The notes under the pieces are model-generated. The model was not told the origin of the DNA and searched no databases. It was given only the letters and a program-made list of their open reading frames with translations. From Jaltomata sinuosa (taxonomy: Eukaryota; Streptophyta; Magnoliopsida; Solanales; Solanaceae), in contig QJPP01000310.1 of assembly GCA_003996215.1 (NCBI GenBank), positions 186,001 through 250,000 on the forward strand: a DNA stretch of 64,000 bases, read 5' to 3'. The stretch's first letter is position 1; the number at the start of each line of letters is the position of its first letter. The position numbers and the translations under genes are program-made. Shown here piece after piece: positions 47,916 to 59,550 of this stretch.

Positions 47916-50900
47916 CAAGTTATCTGTTTCTTTTTTTTTCTTAAAGCTGATTTGTTTGGTATGTTTTTTTTGTCAAAACAGTAGTCATATGCTTTAAACC
48001 ATTTAGTAATGGTAGCTGGAATGTAGTCTGAATCTCAATTCATAATAAGCAAACTTGATTACTCATTTTATTCTCAAATCTGTTGGGAGAATTGGGTTCT
48101 CTAAAACGTTAGCTCGATACATTATGTGGTCATGTCTTTTAACTGGGCAAAGATGCATGAAGTAGCTGACTAATGTTGTTCTTAAGTGGCTTAGACGGAT
48201 CTTGAGCGTATTGATTTTTCTCTTTCAATAACTGCACCATTTGGTTGCTTTCCAGATGACTCGAAAAAGAATGAATTTGTGTGTATCTAATGCTACAGTA
48301 ATCGTTTAACTTGGTCGGTCAGATTATCTTCGCTTAAAATGAACTATAGGAAGGTTGGAGTCTTCAGATATACTCATTGGACTATTTTAAGGTCATTGTG
48401 ATGTCGTTTTTGATACTTTGAACATGGTAATAATGGCCTACATATGTCTCTGCTTGTTTGTATGATACGGGCAGCCCTTCATCTTAGCATGAAAAGGTCT
48501 TTAAAAGGCTTAAAACTTCAAGTATAGTAATCTGCCTCCCTTTTGCTTGAACACTGGAACAACGTCGTCAATTGTTTGGTTATGCCTTTAACTAAGTCGT
48601 TTACTTAAAATGGGATTTTTCTACTTCTACCTTAGCATGAAAGAGGCTTTACAAGTTTTAATCTTTGAGAGGTGATTAACCATGTGTTTGAGATTCACTA
48701 TATGTTTGAAGTTTGCTAGTTTTGTTTGATTTATATGACGTGAATATAGAAGTTGTAACTTGGGTCTTGAACATGATTAAATAAGCTTGAGAATTCACTG
48801 TTAAGGTAAATTCTAATCAGTTTGAACAAGTTTGTGGTATGGTTACGAGTTGTACCAATTTAAATCACTTCATACGAGTAAAAGATGGTATCAATTTGGC
48901 TTCCAAAGTTTGAGGATAGCGGGCTGTAGCTATAACTTCGAGAAGATTGTATATACACATGTGTAATCGTTCTAAAGGCTTGCATATATATATTGATCAC
49001 CTAGCTTTAAGTTGATTAAGTTGGATGAAGAGTATGGTACCAGCTCACACGTAGGACTGTTTTCTTCCTGTTAAAGCGTGTGATGTTCAGTCTTAAGGTT
49101 TGATTTAGTTATTCGAAAGGTGTAATCTCTTGAGAACTAAACTAAAACTTGTCTCCTTCCTCGACAATTTTTCTGAAATTGAAAAGCTAACTGGAAAGGA
49201 TAGTATTATTAACGTAATAAGTTTATGCCTACAAAATTATGGTGTAGTGTTCCATCTTGTTTGAACCATTTACATGAACCCCAACCGCTCCCTCTCTTGC
49301 TTCCTTAGTTGGCTATGCAAATTGTATTAGTCGAGTGAGTTTGGACTTGTATAAACAACTCAATGGGGTGGTGTCCTTGTTTGGATTTTGATAGTTCAAA
49401 AATGGCTAAGAATCTGCCAACACGAGCAAATTGGTTAAATTCTTAACTTTCCTTTAGAAACTAATCTTGTTTGTTGGCTTTACTAAGTATACAAATGTGA
49501 AATATGGCTATTGTTACAATTGGGCAGTTATGAAAGATGAGTGATTGTATTGGGAAGAGTAAGATAGCATGTTTACCTCTCCTTTATTTTTCCAGTTTTC
49601 TACTAAGTATGAAAAAAAGGTTTTTTTTTTTTTTTTTTTAATAGAAATATATCTTGTCATTTCTTATATCTCTATGAAAAAAAAAACTACTTACAAAATT
49701 TACTCTCAAACATGGTACAAGCTTTGTGATGATTTGTTTGCAGCGGTGTAAATAAGGAGTGATAATTATCAACTTGGGCATCTCAGTGACTATGTAATTC
49801 TGATTTATTACAATAGCTTGATCCTTTATATTTATAAAGGGGCCTGTGTCAGTAAAGGGTCACATCTTTTCTATATTAGTTGGTTAAATATATTTTTGTT
49901 AATATGTTGTTGTCTTTTCAAGTGTTTGATTAGCCTCTAATTTCTTTACTCTTTCTTTGTTTCATGGCACGACCGGAGGGCTGGAGTTCTCATTTTGAAA
50001 CTCATTTATGACCCAAAAACTTTTGGGTCAGCAGCTATTAGGAGACTACACGCGCATTCGGAGTCAAGTATTAGGAGTTGGGCTCTCAAAGAATCCAACA
50101 TTTCTTAGTTCTCTCCGTCCTTTATGTTTATTATTATTGTTGACATTGTTATTTGCTAACTTTGTATGTGCCTTTGTGTGATTTCGTACAGGCTCATAGC
50201 CACCTTTGTGGATTCTCCCTCTCCTTAAGTATTAAGTGTTTATTGTTTTCTTTAAAAAAAAAAAATAGTTATCATGTCACCAATTTCTAACACAAGGTTA
50301 CTTTAGAAAAATAAAAAAGACATTTCTTTCTTGTCATTCATAAAATTTGGGAGCTGTACCTTTCTTATTAAAAATATCGCATTTCTTCCACTATTAGTTA
50401 TTTCTACATTCGTCAGGCAAAGAACTTAGAAATGAGAAGCTAAAAAATGATTTTTTTTTTATCTGCTTATCAATTTTGCTAAAACGGATTGTCGACTCAG
50501 TCTTTACTAATATTATTTGCATAAAATTTTGACCCGCAGTTATTTCATTTCAGATTATCCTCCAAAAGAAAAAATTGCAAGTATGAGGTATATGTATTAT
50601 TATTTTTACAAACATATTTTTTACATCGCCATTATATTCTATATATTTTACCACACATATATATTACAATTATATTATTTTGTATTGTACATATGCTTAT
50701 TTTTACATACATACATACGAGCATATTGACATACATATATATTTTTTTTACACTCATACTATTTTACACACACGCATATCTACACCTATTTTTACCACAT
50801 ACTATTTTTTACTACATATACACATGTTTATAAGTTATTATTTTATTAAACATTGTATACATACTCTTTATGCACACTATTTTTTTTTAAATTACTACAC

Positions 50901-51421
50901 ATATATTATTTACATGCATATATACTCCACTACACTTTTATATATTATACTATTTTAAAATATTATATTTTTTACTCTTTAAATTATATTTACATCTTAT
51001 ACCTCTTTGTATACATATATTTTTTTTTACTTTTATATACCTCATACTCTCTTTTAAACACAAGAAATGATTTCAATTTACTTTTTTTTATTTAAAATTA
51101 CATCCTCTAAAAAATATTTTTTCTTTTAATAAGTAATGCTAAACAAATATCCCTAAATATTTTTCTAAAGCTAAGTTTTAAGGACTATCTTCGGATAGGC
51201 TCTGAGAGATGCTTAATACCTTCCCCTCGAGTAACCAAAACTCTTACCTAGAATTTCATCGGTTTTCGCAAAGTAAAAAACAGAGTTTTACATTAACAAA
51301 TGATTTTCCTAATTTTTCCTAAAAAGATTAGGTGGCGACTCTAAACCCTTTTTTTAAAAAACCAGGTAGAAGAGCCGGATGTTGCAAACATATTTTGGCC
51401 AGTTCAAAATAGAGCGCGACA
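47915..51421 (+). repeat. Truncated direct LTR (3' part) of the first Ogre copy
   Basis: acaagttatctgtttc at 47915 corresponds to 37118. The match runs to the LTR end gagcgcgaca at 51421. About 1.6 kb of the LTR's 5' part is missing. The junction with the inverted LTR shares the bases aca, which suggests a microhomology join. Confidence 0.9.
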
Positions 51422-51780
51422 CCAATCATCTTCACCTTCCTACTGAAGAGCTCCTGAAACAACCAAAAGTCAGGGAAAAAGGAAGCTGAACACTGCAATT
51501 CCTTGGTTAGTTTTGCTACAGACAACAGGTTGAACTTGAATTGAGGAATATAGAAAACTCCTGATACTTTGTCTTTTTCATTTAATGTACTAGAGCCTAG
51601 GTGTGTAACCAAAGTTGTTTCACCATTAGGAAGATGTACTTTCCTTGGATTATTCACTCTGGATATGGACTTACCATCCAGCAGACTTAGGTCAGCTACC
51701 ATGTGATTGGTAGCACCTGTGTCTATTATCCAATCTAAATTGCCCTTATGGGCTAATAGAGCAGTAGTCATACCTGTCAC
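51422..51780 (-). pseudogene. Copia protease region, cut by the Ogre insertion
   Basis: WIIDTGATNHMV carries the aspartic protease DTGA motif, followed by PRKVHLPNGETTLV and IPQFKFNLLSVAKLTKEL. The reading breaks at ...KMIG, where ccaat marks the Ogre insertion. The continuation (IGREEGGLYIL) is at 35520 and below. Confidence 0.92.
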
Positions 51781-51819
51781 ATTAGCACAATGTGTTATCT
51801 CTGAGTTCTTGTTTAGAAA

Positions 51820-53196
51820 CTACAACACTTGTTTGTATTGTTCTCTTGTTAAGGTGCAAGATTCTAGCTGGTTTTGCTGCTGAGACTTAGTTCCTGAACT
51901 CTGACCTTCATCATACACCATTTGGCCATTCCCTGCACTTCCATAGTTGTTCAGACCTGTATTTTGGCTGACCTGCAGTTTACCAAATGACTTCATTGTT
52001 TCTTCAGGTTCAGTAGTCACATTGTAAGCAGAATTGTTCCCTTTCCTTTTGAACTTAGAATCTTGAGGATAGCCAACCAGTTTGAAGCAGTTTTCCCTAT
52101 TGTGCCATTTGATCTTGCAATAGTCACAGAACAAGTTGTTATAGTTCTTCTTGAACTTCTATTGATTCCTATTATTTCTTGAGTACATAGCAGCATCAAA
52201 AGACCCTGGTACACCCTGCATATGTGCAGGACCAGCACCCAAAACACCAACATTTTCCACTATAGATTTTTGACTTTCATCACTAAGAATCATAGAGTAA
52301 GCCTGATTTACAGTTGGGACTGGATTCATCATCAGAATCTGGCTTCTAGCTTGCAAGTATGAATCATTTAGCCCCATGAGAAACTGAAACAACTTCAGTT
52401 TTTGAAGATGTAGGATGTATTCCCTCGATCCTTCACAAGTACATCCAGGAGCTGGGGCTAGAGCTTCAAATTCTTCCCACAACCCTTTGAGCCTAGTATA
52501 GTACATTAAAACAGAACTTGTGCCTTGACTTAGAGTTGCAATTTTCTTATTAAGTTTGAAGGTTCTTAAACCATCCATTTTGTTAAACCTTTCATACAGA
52601 TCATCCCACACCATCTTAGCATTTGAGGCATACATGATGCCTCCTAACAGATTCTTTGAAACAGAATTCATGATCCAAGATAATACTATAGCATTGACTT
52701 CAGCTGTGGATATAGACTAGGCTATAAGGAACGGAGTCTTAAACTATGGACCGAGACTACACTAAGGAACAAGGAAGCTTGACTGAGAAAAGAAGTCAAG
52801 GAACGAAGCAGTTTCTCTAATAGCCCCGTTGAATAGGCGGGCGAAGGCTTTTTGAAAAAGTGTTTTTTGTCTTGTAAATGCATTTTTTTCTATTTAGAGA
52901 GAGGGGGCTTCAAGTTCTTAGGAAACTCTTTCCCAATTATTCTCTAGGCCTGGAAAACTGTCTTTCTTACATGAACCATCAACTATCCCTAACTTGTTTC
53001 TACCCAACAGAGAAATCTTCATGGATCTAAACCAAACTGAGTAATTTTCTATCCCCGTTAATTGGAAGGAGATGATTTGAACTCCACTTACATCTGATGT
53101 GTGTAGAAACAAAGGGTGGTTGTGATCAACACCAGCTAAGACTCCATTAGTGCTTCCAGAATTTTGAGCCTGAGTATCTGTGGAAGTAGTTGTCAT
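51820..53196 (-). pseudogene. Copia gag (interrupted)
   Basis: Starts at 53196 with MTTTSTDTQAQN, then HPLFLHTSDVSG and NYSVWFRSMKISLLGRNK. After a foreign 225-bp insert (52700-52924) it continues with MNSVSKNLLGGIMYASNAK. The zinc knuckle CDYCKIKWHNRENC (CX2CX4HX4C) is at about 52130-52085. A stop near 52140 and a frame change near 52150 also interrupt it. It packages RNA in the intact family. Confidence 0.9.
52700..52924. other. Foreign 225-bp insert in copia gag
   Basis: The gag codons WER and VNAIVLSW are separated by 225 bp with no similarity to gag, flanked by act on both sides (52697-52699, 52925-52927). The insert is less AT-rich, has taatagccccgttgaatagg in it, and no transposon ends. 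Origin unknown; organelle DNA is one possibility. Confidence 0.6.
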
Positions 53197-53290
53197 TCTT
53201 GGATCTTCAAGGTCTTTGAACTCGAGTAAATCTTGAGATGTAAATCAACTGATATTGCGAAATTTCCAGGACCAAGCAATAGATGTATTG

Positions 53291-53307
53291 TTGTGGCTCT
53301 GATACCA
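53291..53307 (-). other. Copia primer binding site (tRNA-iMet type)
   Basis: Complement reads tggtatcagagccacaa, directly after the 5' LTR end. This is the standard plant copia primer site. Confidence 0.95.
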
Positions 53308-53648
53308 TGTAGTTTAGTAAATAGTAGAGTAATGGAAGTTCTTGTGTGAACTTCACAGATACAAAGAAGAAGAAAGAGTGGGAAGAAGAAAGATGAGATT
53401 GAGAAGAAGATTGTAGCTAGAGAGAAAGTAGAGAGAACATTCTAAATTGAGTCGTATTCATCTGATCTTTTAATGAATTACAAGGGGGTATATATATACA
53501 TTTCACTTAGCTAACTATTAACTACTTTTGTGAAGTGAAGTAACTAACTTCCTTCTTAACAGATTCTGGAACAGTAGCTAATTCTGTTAACTAACTAACT
53601 TCCTCTAATCCTATCTCCTAACTAACTTTGTTGTTACTAATCTCTACA
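53308..53648 (-). repeat. 5' LTR of the copia element
   Basis: 341 bp, pair of 32250-32590. Outside it the duplicated target gtatg (53649-53653) leads back into the original flank. Confidence 0.95.
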
Positions 53649-53653
53649 GTATG

Positions 53654-55082
53654 AATGTGAGACTATGTATCTGGGAGGAAGAAAGAGGAGTTTTTTATTA
53701 ACATATGATATATAAAGTAATTAAAATAAAGTAGTGAGAGATTTAATAGATATGTGAGGCTATGTATCTAGTAGTAGATTGGCCCATTTTTAAAACTGTC
53801 TAGATTTGGACTTTAGGTTCATTTTAACCCCTGTATATCAACAGTTTCTTTCTCCATATTTCCCTGTATATCGCCATGTATATGCTCTAAGGAGAGAACC
53901 ATCAGCTAGCCTGAGCTTTCCGATATCAGTGTGGGAACCTGTATATTTGCTTCCACTCCTTGTATATACATGTATATAAGTAATGGGCTTCGCCCATCGC
54001 AATGCAAGAGAGAGAAAAATTGAGGGACACGATGAGGGAGTTCATGCAAAGAAAATAAAATAAAGGATGAGTATCAAAGGAAAAAACTTATTTAATAATC
54101 ATAACATTTAGCAAAATGTATTAATTGACCAAAGCATTGATACGCGAAGACATAGTCGAATTAATTAGCTAAAGGTGTGCAACTATCACATAGCCAAAGT
54201 TCTACGCAAATAGAATCAATCAACACTCTTTTAAGAACCAAAATTATCTCAAAATGAAAGAAACACTCGAGCCTATTCCAATTTTAAACCAACCAAAATG
54301 ATTTTCAGAAAATTCCATAGGTTTGAATCTTCTATAAATGAATGGTCACATTTTTCCGTAGTAGCTCACCAGAACTACGAGTTGGGTTTGTTGCTGCAGA
54401 ATCCTAAACTTCTAACTTAGCATTTGCAAGACCTTAACGCAGTTTCTCTGAATTGAGCCACATAAGATATGAATCGAGCGAAGGATGTTGCATTAGAACG
54501 TTGGTTGGACACCTGGATAATTCTAGGTTCTTCTATAACCAAGCCAGCACATTAATCTCGTACAATAGAGAGAGGACGGAGGGAAGTTGACGGAGCTTGA
54601 CAAATTTTAGAGGCTTTCAAGCGTCATTTAGTTTGATTTCAGGCACCGTTTTGTGTTCATCATGAAATTTTCTCTGAGAAAGACGAGGGGAGAGGGTAAA
54701 GAGCAAAGAGAATAGAGTGCGTGTGAGGGAGTACAATGCGCTATTTCTAGGGAATATAGCGAGGGGAGTGAGCGTGTGTGGAAGTGGTGAGAGAGTGTAT
54801 ATGTATATGTGTGTATCTGAGGGTGTACAATTGGGATTTTAGGGAAATTGCGCTTGGTCGGTGAGTATTCGAGCCTAATTTTGGGACTGGATTAGGAGTT
54901 TTAATGAGTCCAATTGAGAGGTTCAAATGATATAGTCCAATTAATTCAAGAAGCTCAAAATATAATTTGATAGTTGAGGGTAAAAATTGAGTGTCAACAT
55001 GTAGTATTCTTAAATGACATACTCTTTAGTTAATCTTACATAGTAATATAAAACTAAGGATTAGATCTAGCTAATAAGATGT
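53654..55082. other. Intergenic, possible LTR remnant
   Basis: No gene seen. The stretch ending at 54999 (complement tgttgacactcaatttttac) looks like the first bases of a gypsy/Ogre-like LTR on the minus strand. tgtatat motifs cluster at 53840-53980. The other end was not found. Confidence 0.35.
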
Positions 55083-55091
55083 TAGTCATGT

Positions 55092-57082
55092 AGTTTTTTT
55101 TTTGGTAACTAACTTTTCCATTGATTACTAAGTAAATCGTTACAAATCAGTAGCCTTAGCAAACACAGCTAGCTATTCCTGTTTACCTTTTATCAACTTC
55201 ACACTAAGAGACTAAAAGCAAACTACTCTAATCAAAACTTTAAAGACATTAGTTTGGCTTTAGTTTTATCGAGAGCCCTCAGTAGGAAGACATATGCTAT
55301 CTCCTTAGCTATTTACAAACAGTCTCGACTTTTATGCTCGAAAATTCTTTGATTTCTCTCTCCCCAAATGGCATGAGACACTTCAGTATACACTAATTTG
55401 AAAATCTGAGCTCGTTGTGATTTCCCCTTAGCATTCTGAATACACCATATCTTGTGATCCAGCCAATGTAAAGGAGGGATTTGATGCATCTGCAACCATT
55501 GCAACATAACACTCCACAGTTGCACAACAAATGGGCATTCAGCAAATAAGTGGTTTCTTGATTCATAGCATTGCGACAAAGTCCACACTTAGGATCCACA
55601 TTCAATCTCCATTTAATCAATCTATCCGCACTTAACAGCCTCACATGCATTTGCAACCAAATACTAAATATAGCTTTAGGCCTAGCAAGGTTGTGAAACA
55701 TCATACACTTCCAATCTACTCTTTCCAGGTTGCCAAGAAGTAATAAGTAAGCTTGCCTAGAGAAGCTCTGACCTGGTCGAGGATTTATCTGAATGTGCTG
55801 AAGAGTACCTCTAGCTTCAATAATTTTCTTGACAATCCAACAAGCTTGTCCCGGCATCCGCATGTCCTCTAACTGCTGGTTCTTGATGTAATAGGTGTAG
55901 ATCCATCTGATCCACAACCTATCCACCTTGTGAGCTAAGTCCCAACAATTTTTAGCCATAACAACTCTATTCCATAAGTGGATATTTGAAAGATTTAGGC
56001 CCCCTGCTGACTTAATTAGGTATACATACTTTATCCCAGGCCAACAAAGCCTTCTTGGTAATTATATTAACTCCAAACCACAGATAGCTCCTGCAATAAG
56101 CATCAATGATATGCAACACCTTTGCTGGGATAATGAAAAGTTGAGACCAGTAAGATTGAATGCCAAAAACTATTGTTTGCACTAGCTGAGGTCGCCCTAT
56201 GAAGTTTGCACTAGCTGAGGTCGCCCTGCATAGGACAATTTTCTAGCAGTCCAGGAAGAAATCCTAGCAACAATCTTGCTAATTAGGGTTGTCATTGCAT
56301 GAGTGTGATTTTCTTTGTGGACAAGGGTACTCCCAGGTACTTAAATGGCAACACCCACTTGAGAAACCCAATCGCTGCAATATGAGCTCTTTCTCAGATT
56401 GCGCGACACCACCAAAATATAGGGAACTCTTCCAGGGATTAGCTTGAAGCCCTGAGTTATTAGTGAACACTAGAAAGCAATTATATAATATAGTTACAGA
56501 TTGAGCATCACCCCTCTGGAGAAGAGAAGGTGATCGTCAGCAAAGCAAAGATGGGTGATGCCCAACTTGGCACATCTAGGGTGGTAATTAAACTGTCTAG
56601 TAACTTTAAGCTCACTAAGTTTCCTGCTAAGAAATTCCACTGCTATAGCAAACAAATAAGAAGACAATGGATCTCCTTGTCTCAGGCTTTTAGCAGCTTG
56701 AAATGGTTAGTGTGTTCACCATTCACCACTATAGAATAGCTAACAGATTTGACACACTCAAGTATCCACTTCATAAACTTTGCAGGAAACCCCAACTCAA
56801 ACATAATTTGCTCCTAGTAAGCTCACTCAACTGAGTCGTAGGCTTTTTGTAAGTCAATTTTGATCATACAACTCGGAGAAATATACTTTCTCGTATAACT
56901 CTTAACCAATTCATGGGCTAGGATAATATTGTCAGAAATTTTTCTGCCCGGAATAAATCCGGATTGTGCCTCACTGATGACAGTAACAATAACCTTTTGG
57001 AGTCTATTGGCAAGGACTTTGGATATAATTTTATATAGAACAGTGCAACCAGCAATTGGCCTGTCTCGTATAACTCTTTGGA
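55092..57082 (-). mobile_element. 5'-truncated LINE (non-LTR retrotransposon)
   Basis: On the minus strand: RT start RPIAGCTVLYKIISKVLANR, SGFIPGRKISDNI and MIKIDLQKAYDSVE (57082-56823), CFADDHLLFS with the catalytic FADD (56533-56544), then a zinc-binding RVT domain (CGLCRNAMNQE, about 55580). It ends in a poly-A (poly-T at 55094-55103). Direct flanks tagtcatgt at 55083-55091 and 57083-57091 define the insertion. Stops and frameshifts are many. The endonuclease part is missing, so this is a dead copy. Confidence 0.88.
56191..56235. repeat. Short tandem duplication inside the LINE
   Basis: tttgcactagctgaggtcgc occurs twice, 29 bases apart. A local duplication that adds to the decay of the LINE. 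Confidence 0.8.
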
Positions 57083-57990
57083 TAGTCATGTGTTTGTGAT
57101 ACATTACATTGGATATTATTGTAAAAACTTTATCTATTAATATAAAATTTTGAGTTATTTTATTCAAAGTTCTAAAATATCCTTGATAAAAAATATATAG
57201 TTTTTCTTTCTTCCTTTTCTACATATAAATTTTGAGTCTTTTTTATAATCTTCAATATTGTTTTAAGTGAAAATACCATCATAAAATTTATCATAAAAAA
57301 AATTTGGAGCCTCAATAATTTGGAGCCTAAAGCAAACCTTTACTAGCTTCACCCTTAGCGGTCACTTCAACGCATGATAAAAAAATAATACTTACCTGCA
57401 CTGATATATGCAACTAAGTAACAAGTGCATGAAAACATGTCTTTTACGTGAAGCTCATCGTAATGTTTTATTAGTACTTTTTTCGTCTCAAATTATTTAT
57501 CGTGTTTATCTTTTATATGTTTTTTAAAAAAATATTAATTAAAAGAAGTTTTGACTATTTTATTTTTATTTATATCTTGAAATATAATCTCTTTTTCTTG
57601 AATATTCACTATATTTATGTACCATCTTAAGGGATTTGTAATTTTTAAGAATAATTAAGATAATTATTTTTAAAATCACGACAGACAATTTGAGGCAGAA
57701 AAAATATGTACCTGAATAAGTTTTTTCCCACGTGAAAATGTCACAGGAAACCCCAAATTGAGACCCCCAAGGGAACACTATGATAGGCAAGAGAAAATAT
57801 TATTCTTGTCTTAAATGAAAGAAAATGGGGGGGGGGGGGGGGGGGGGAGGTCTCTTATGTTATGGATAGATTTAAATAGTGTTTTAAATATATTCTTGCG
57901 CAGTTTACCCTTTTCATATGTTAAAATGAGTACTTTTGATTTTCATAATATATTTAACAAATTTTGGCAATTAAATTTATTTAGTTTATT
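57083..57990. other. AT-rich intergenic with a Stowaway-like remnant and a poly-G run
   Basis: About 57477-57706 has imperfect inverted ends (cgtctcaaattatttatcgtg and cacgacagacaatttgagg), possibly a decayed Stowaway. A run of more than 20 G at about 57827-57847 follows. No gene seen. Confidence 0.45.
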
Positions 57991-58408
57991 ATGGGAAAAG
58001 GATTAAACATGTCCTTCTACTTTTAACTTTTTGTCCTTAATTATACTTTGGGGTTAAATATATTTTTTTTGTCATACTTTGAGGCTAAGAGTCCATTTGG
58101 ATTGGCTTGTTTTAAGTGTTTTTTAAGTAAAAATAGCTTAAAAGCTATTTTATAGTGTTTGGGTAAGGTAAAAAGTGTTTCTGGACACTTAATTTTAAGC
58201 CAAAATAATAAAAAAAAGCTAAAAGTTGAGATTTCCAACTTAAAAAAAGCAACTTAAAATAAGTTTATCCAAACATGCTCTAAATAGAGAGAGAGATGGG
58301 GAGGCAGCGAGAGAAAGAGAGCGAAAGGGAGAGAGAGAGAGATTTTTTTAAAAAAATTAGCCAAAAGAGAAGGAGAAAGAGAAAGAGAGAAAGAGAGAGA
58401 GGGGACAG

Positions 58409-58451
<43 letters not shown>

Positions 58452-58957
58452 AGAGAGTGAGAGAGAGATCGAGGGAGGGAGGGAGGGAGGGAAAGAGCGA
58501 GAAAGGAGGAGAGAAGCAAGGGAGAGGGGGGAGAAAGGCGAGCGAGATTGGGAGAGAAAGGAGAGAGGCGAGCGAGATTGAAAGAGATGCTATAAAAAGT
58601 GAAATGTAGTTATTAAAGCATTACTTTTTCAAAGCGTAGTTATGTATAGTAAATACATAGTTATATTTGTCAACCCATGTAGTTTTTCCTATTAGATTTA
58701 GGTGGGTTAGCTTTGGATCGGGTTAGTTATGTCGAATTATGTGAAAACGAGTTATTTTAATTAAATAAGGTATTTTAAGCTAATTTGGGGGACTCCATCC
58801 AAGGAGGGTATTTTTGTTTACTTTGTTAAGAGAGGGATATATGTAGTCAATAGCCCCAAAGAAAAACAAGAGGAATATATTTAGTCTCAAAGTATAAGTA
58901 GGGACAAAGTTGGCTGATAGTTGAAAGTAGAGTGACATTTTTGACCCTTTTCCCCAT
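57991..58957. mobile_element. Foldback element with a nested MITE and a GA microsatellite
   Basis: Left end gggaaaaggattaaacatgt ... actttggggttaaatatatt; right end is the inverse (aatatatttagtctcaaag ... gacccttttcccc). Inside are a small MITE (about 58089-58281, ends gtccatttggattggc and atccaaacatgc) and a (ga)n-rich tract at 58284-58580. No protein coding; the leucine/serine-rich frame there is the GA repeat. Target duplication not found. Confidence 0.6.
58284..58580. repeat. GA-rich microsatellite
   Basis: Nearly 300 bp of purine-only sequence, including an uninterrupted (ga)n run at about 58413-58442 and several gggaggga repeats. Confidence 0.95.
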
Positions 58958-59049
58958 TCTCAAGTCTTGATAGATAAAGTTATACAATCCCTTGATGCTG
59001 AAAGGTAACAAGTTGTACAAACTAATTTCTGCACCATGATTATATGAAA

Positions 59050-59550
59050 GGGAAAATGGTCAAATATACCCTTTAACTATTTAAAATGGATCAATTTTAT
59101 TCTCAATTACGTTTTACTCAAAACTACCATTACCATATATTTTTGGCTTAAAAATTGCCCCCAAACTAGCAAAATAGATCAAAAATACCCTTTTTTTTCT
59201 CTAAAGGTTGCTCCAAAGCAAGACAAAAGGTCTAATTTTGCCTTTGAACTATGCAAAATAAGATAGTTGTGTCCTCCATCTAAAGTTCGGGACAAGTATT
59301 CTTAATTATGAAGACTTGAGCAAAAACTTATATTTGAGATTTATGAGATTAATTTGATTATTTCAAATGATATTTTTTATATAATATCAATTTTATGTTT
59401 TATATAAAATTTATTTACCTGCATTAATTTTTTAACTAAATAATTATTCTACTATTTCCTTTTAAAACTATTATAGCCTCGACTTAAACATAACAAAAAA
59501 TAAAACTGATCCATTTAAAATAGTTCAGAAGTATATTTAACCCTTTTTTT
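59050..59550. mobile_element. Foldback MITE, caaatataccctttaac / ttaaccctttttttc ends
   Basis: The left end ggtcaaatataccctttaac with tttaaaatggatcaatttta and its inverted counterpart near 59500-59550 enclose about 400 bp of non-coding sequence. Probably a Mutator-like MITE; no target duplication identified. Confidence 0.55.

Larger units (their letters stand above)
35521..51421 (+). mobile_element. Chimeric palindromic Ogre-type (Ty3-gypsy, Tat lineage) element
   Basis: A 15,901-bp insert in copia pol with the direct 5-bp flank ccaat (35516-35520, 51422-51426). Order: full LTR 35521-40613 (+), primer site 40617-40634, leader, ORF1 41206-42259 (+), a 7-bp spacer, inverted ORF1 42267-43320, inverted leader and primer site 43895-43912, inverted divergent LTR 43916-47915, then the direct 3' part of the first LTR 47915-51421. 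LTRs near 5 kb and a separate ORF1 ahead of gag are Ogre traits. There is no gag, protease, RT or integrase, so it cannot move on its own. Confidence 0.88.
32250..53648 (-). mobile_element. Ty1-copia LTR retrotransposon, interrupted by a nested Ogre-type element
   Basis: The minus-strand element has two 341-bp LTRs that differ at about six positions I could count. The direct 5-bp flank gtatg is at 32245-32249 and 53649-53653. The primer site tggtatcagagccacaa (complement of 53291-53307, tRNA-iMet type) follows the 5' LTR. A purine tract gagagggag (complement of 32591-32599) precedes the 3' LTR. Domain order gag, protease, integrase, RT, RNase H is copia type. Without the 15.9-kb insert it is about 5.5 kb. 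Several stops and frameshifts make it inactive. Confidence 0.95.

Noticed and set aside
57815..57850. Poly-G run as a functional element
   Set aside because: A homopolymer of more than 20 G is a frequent slippage or assembly feature; noted only as low-complexity.
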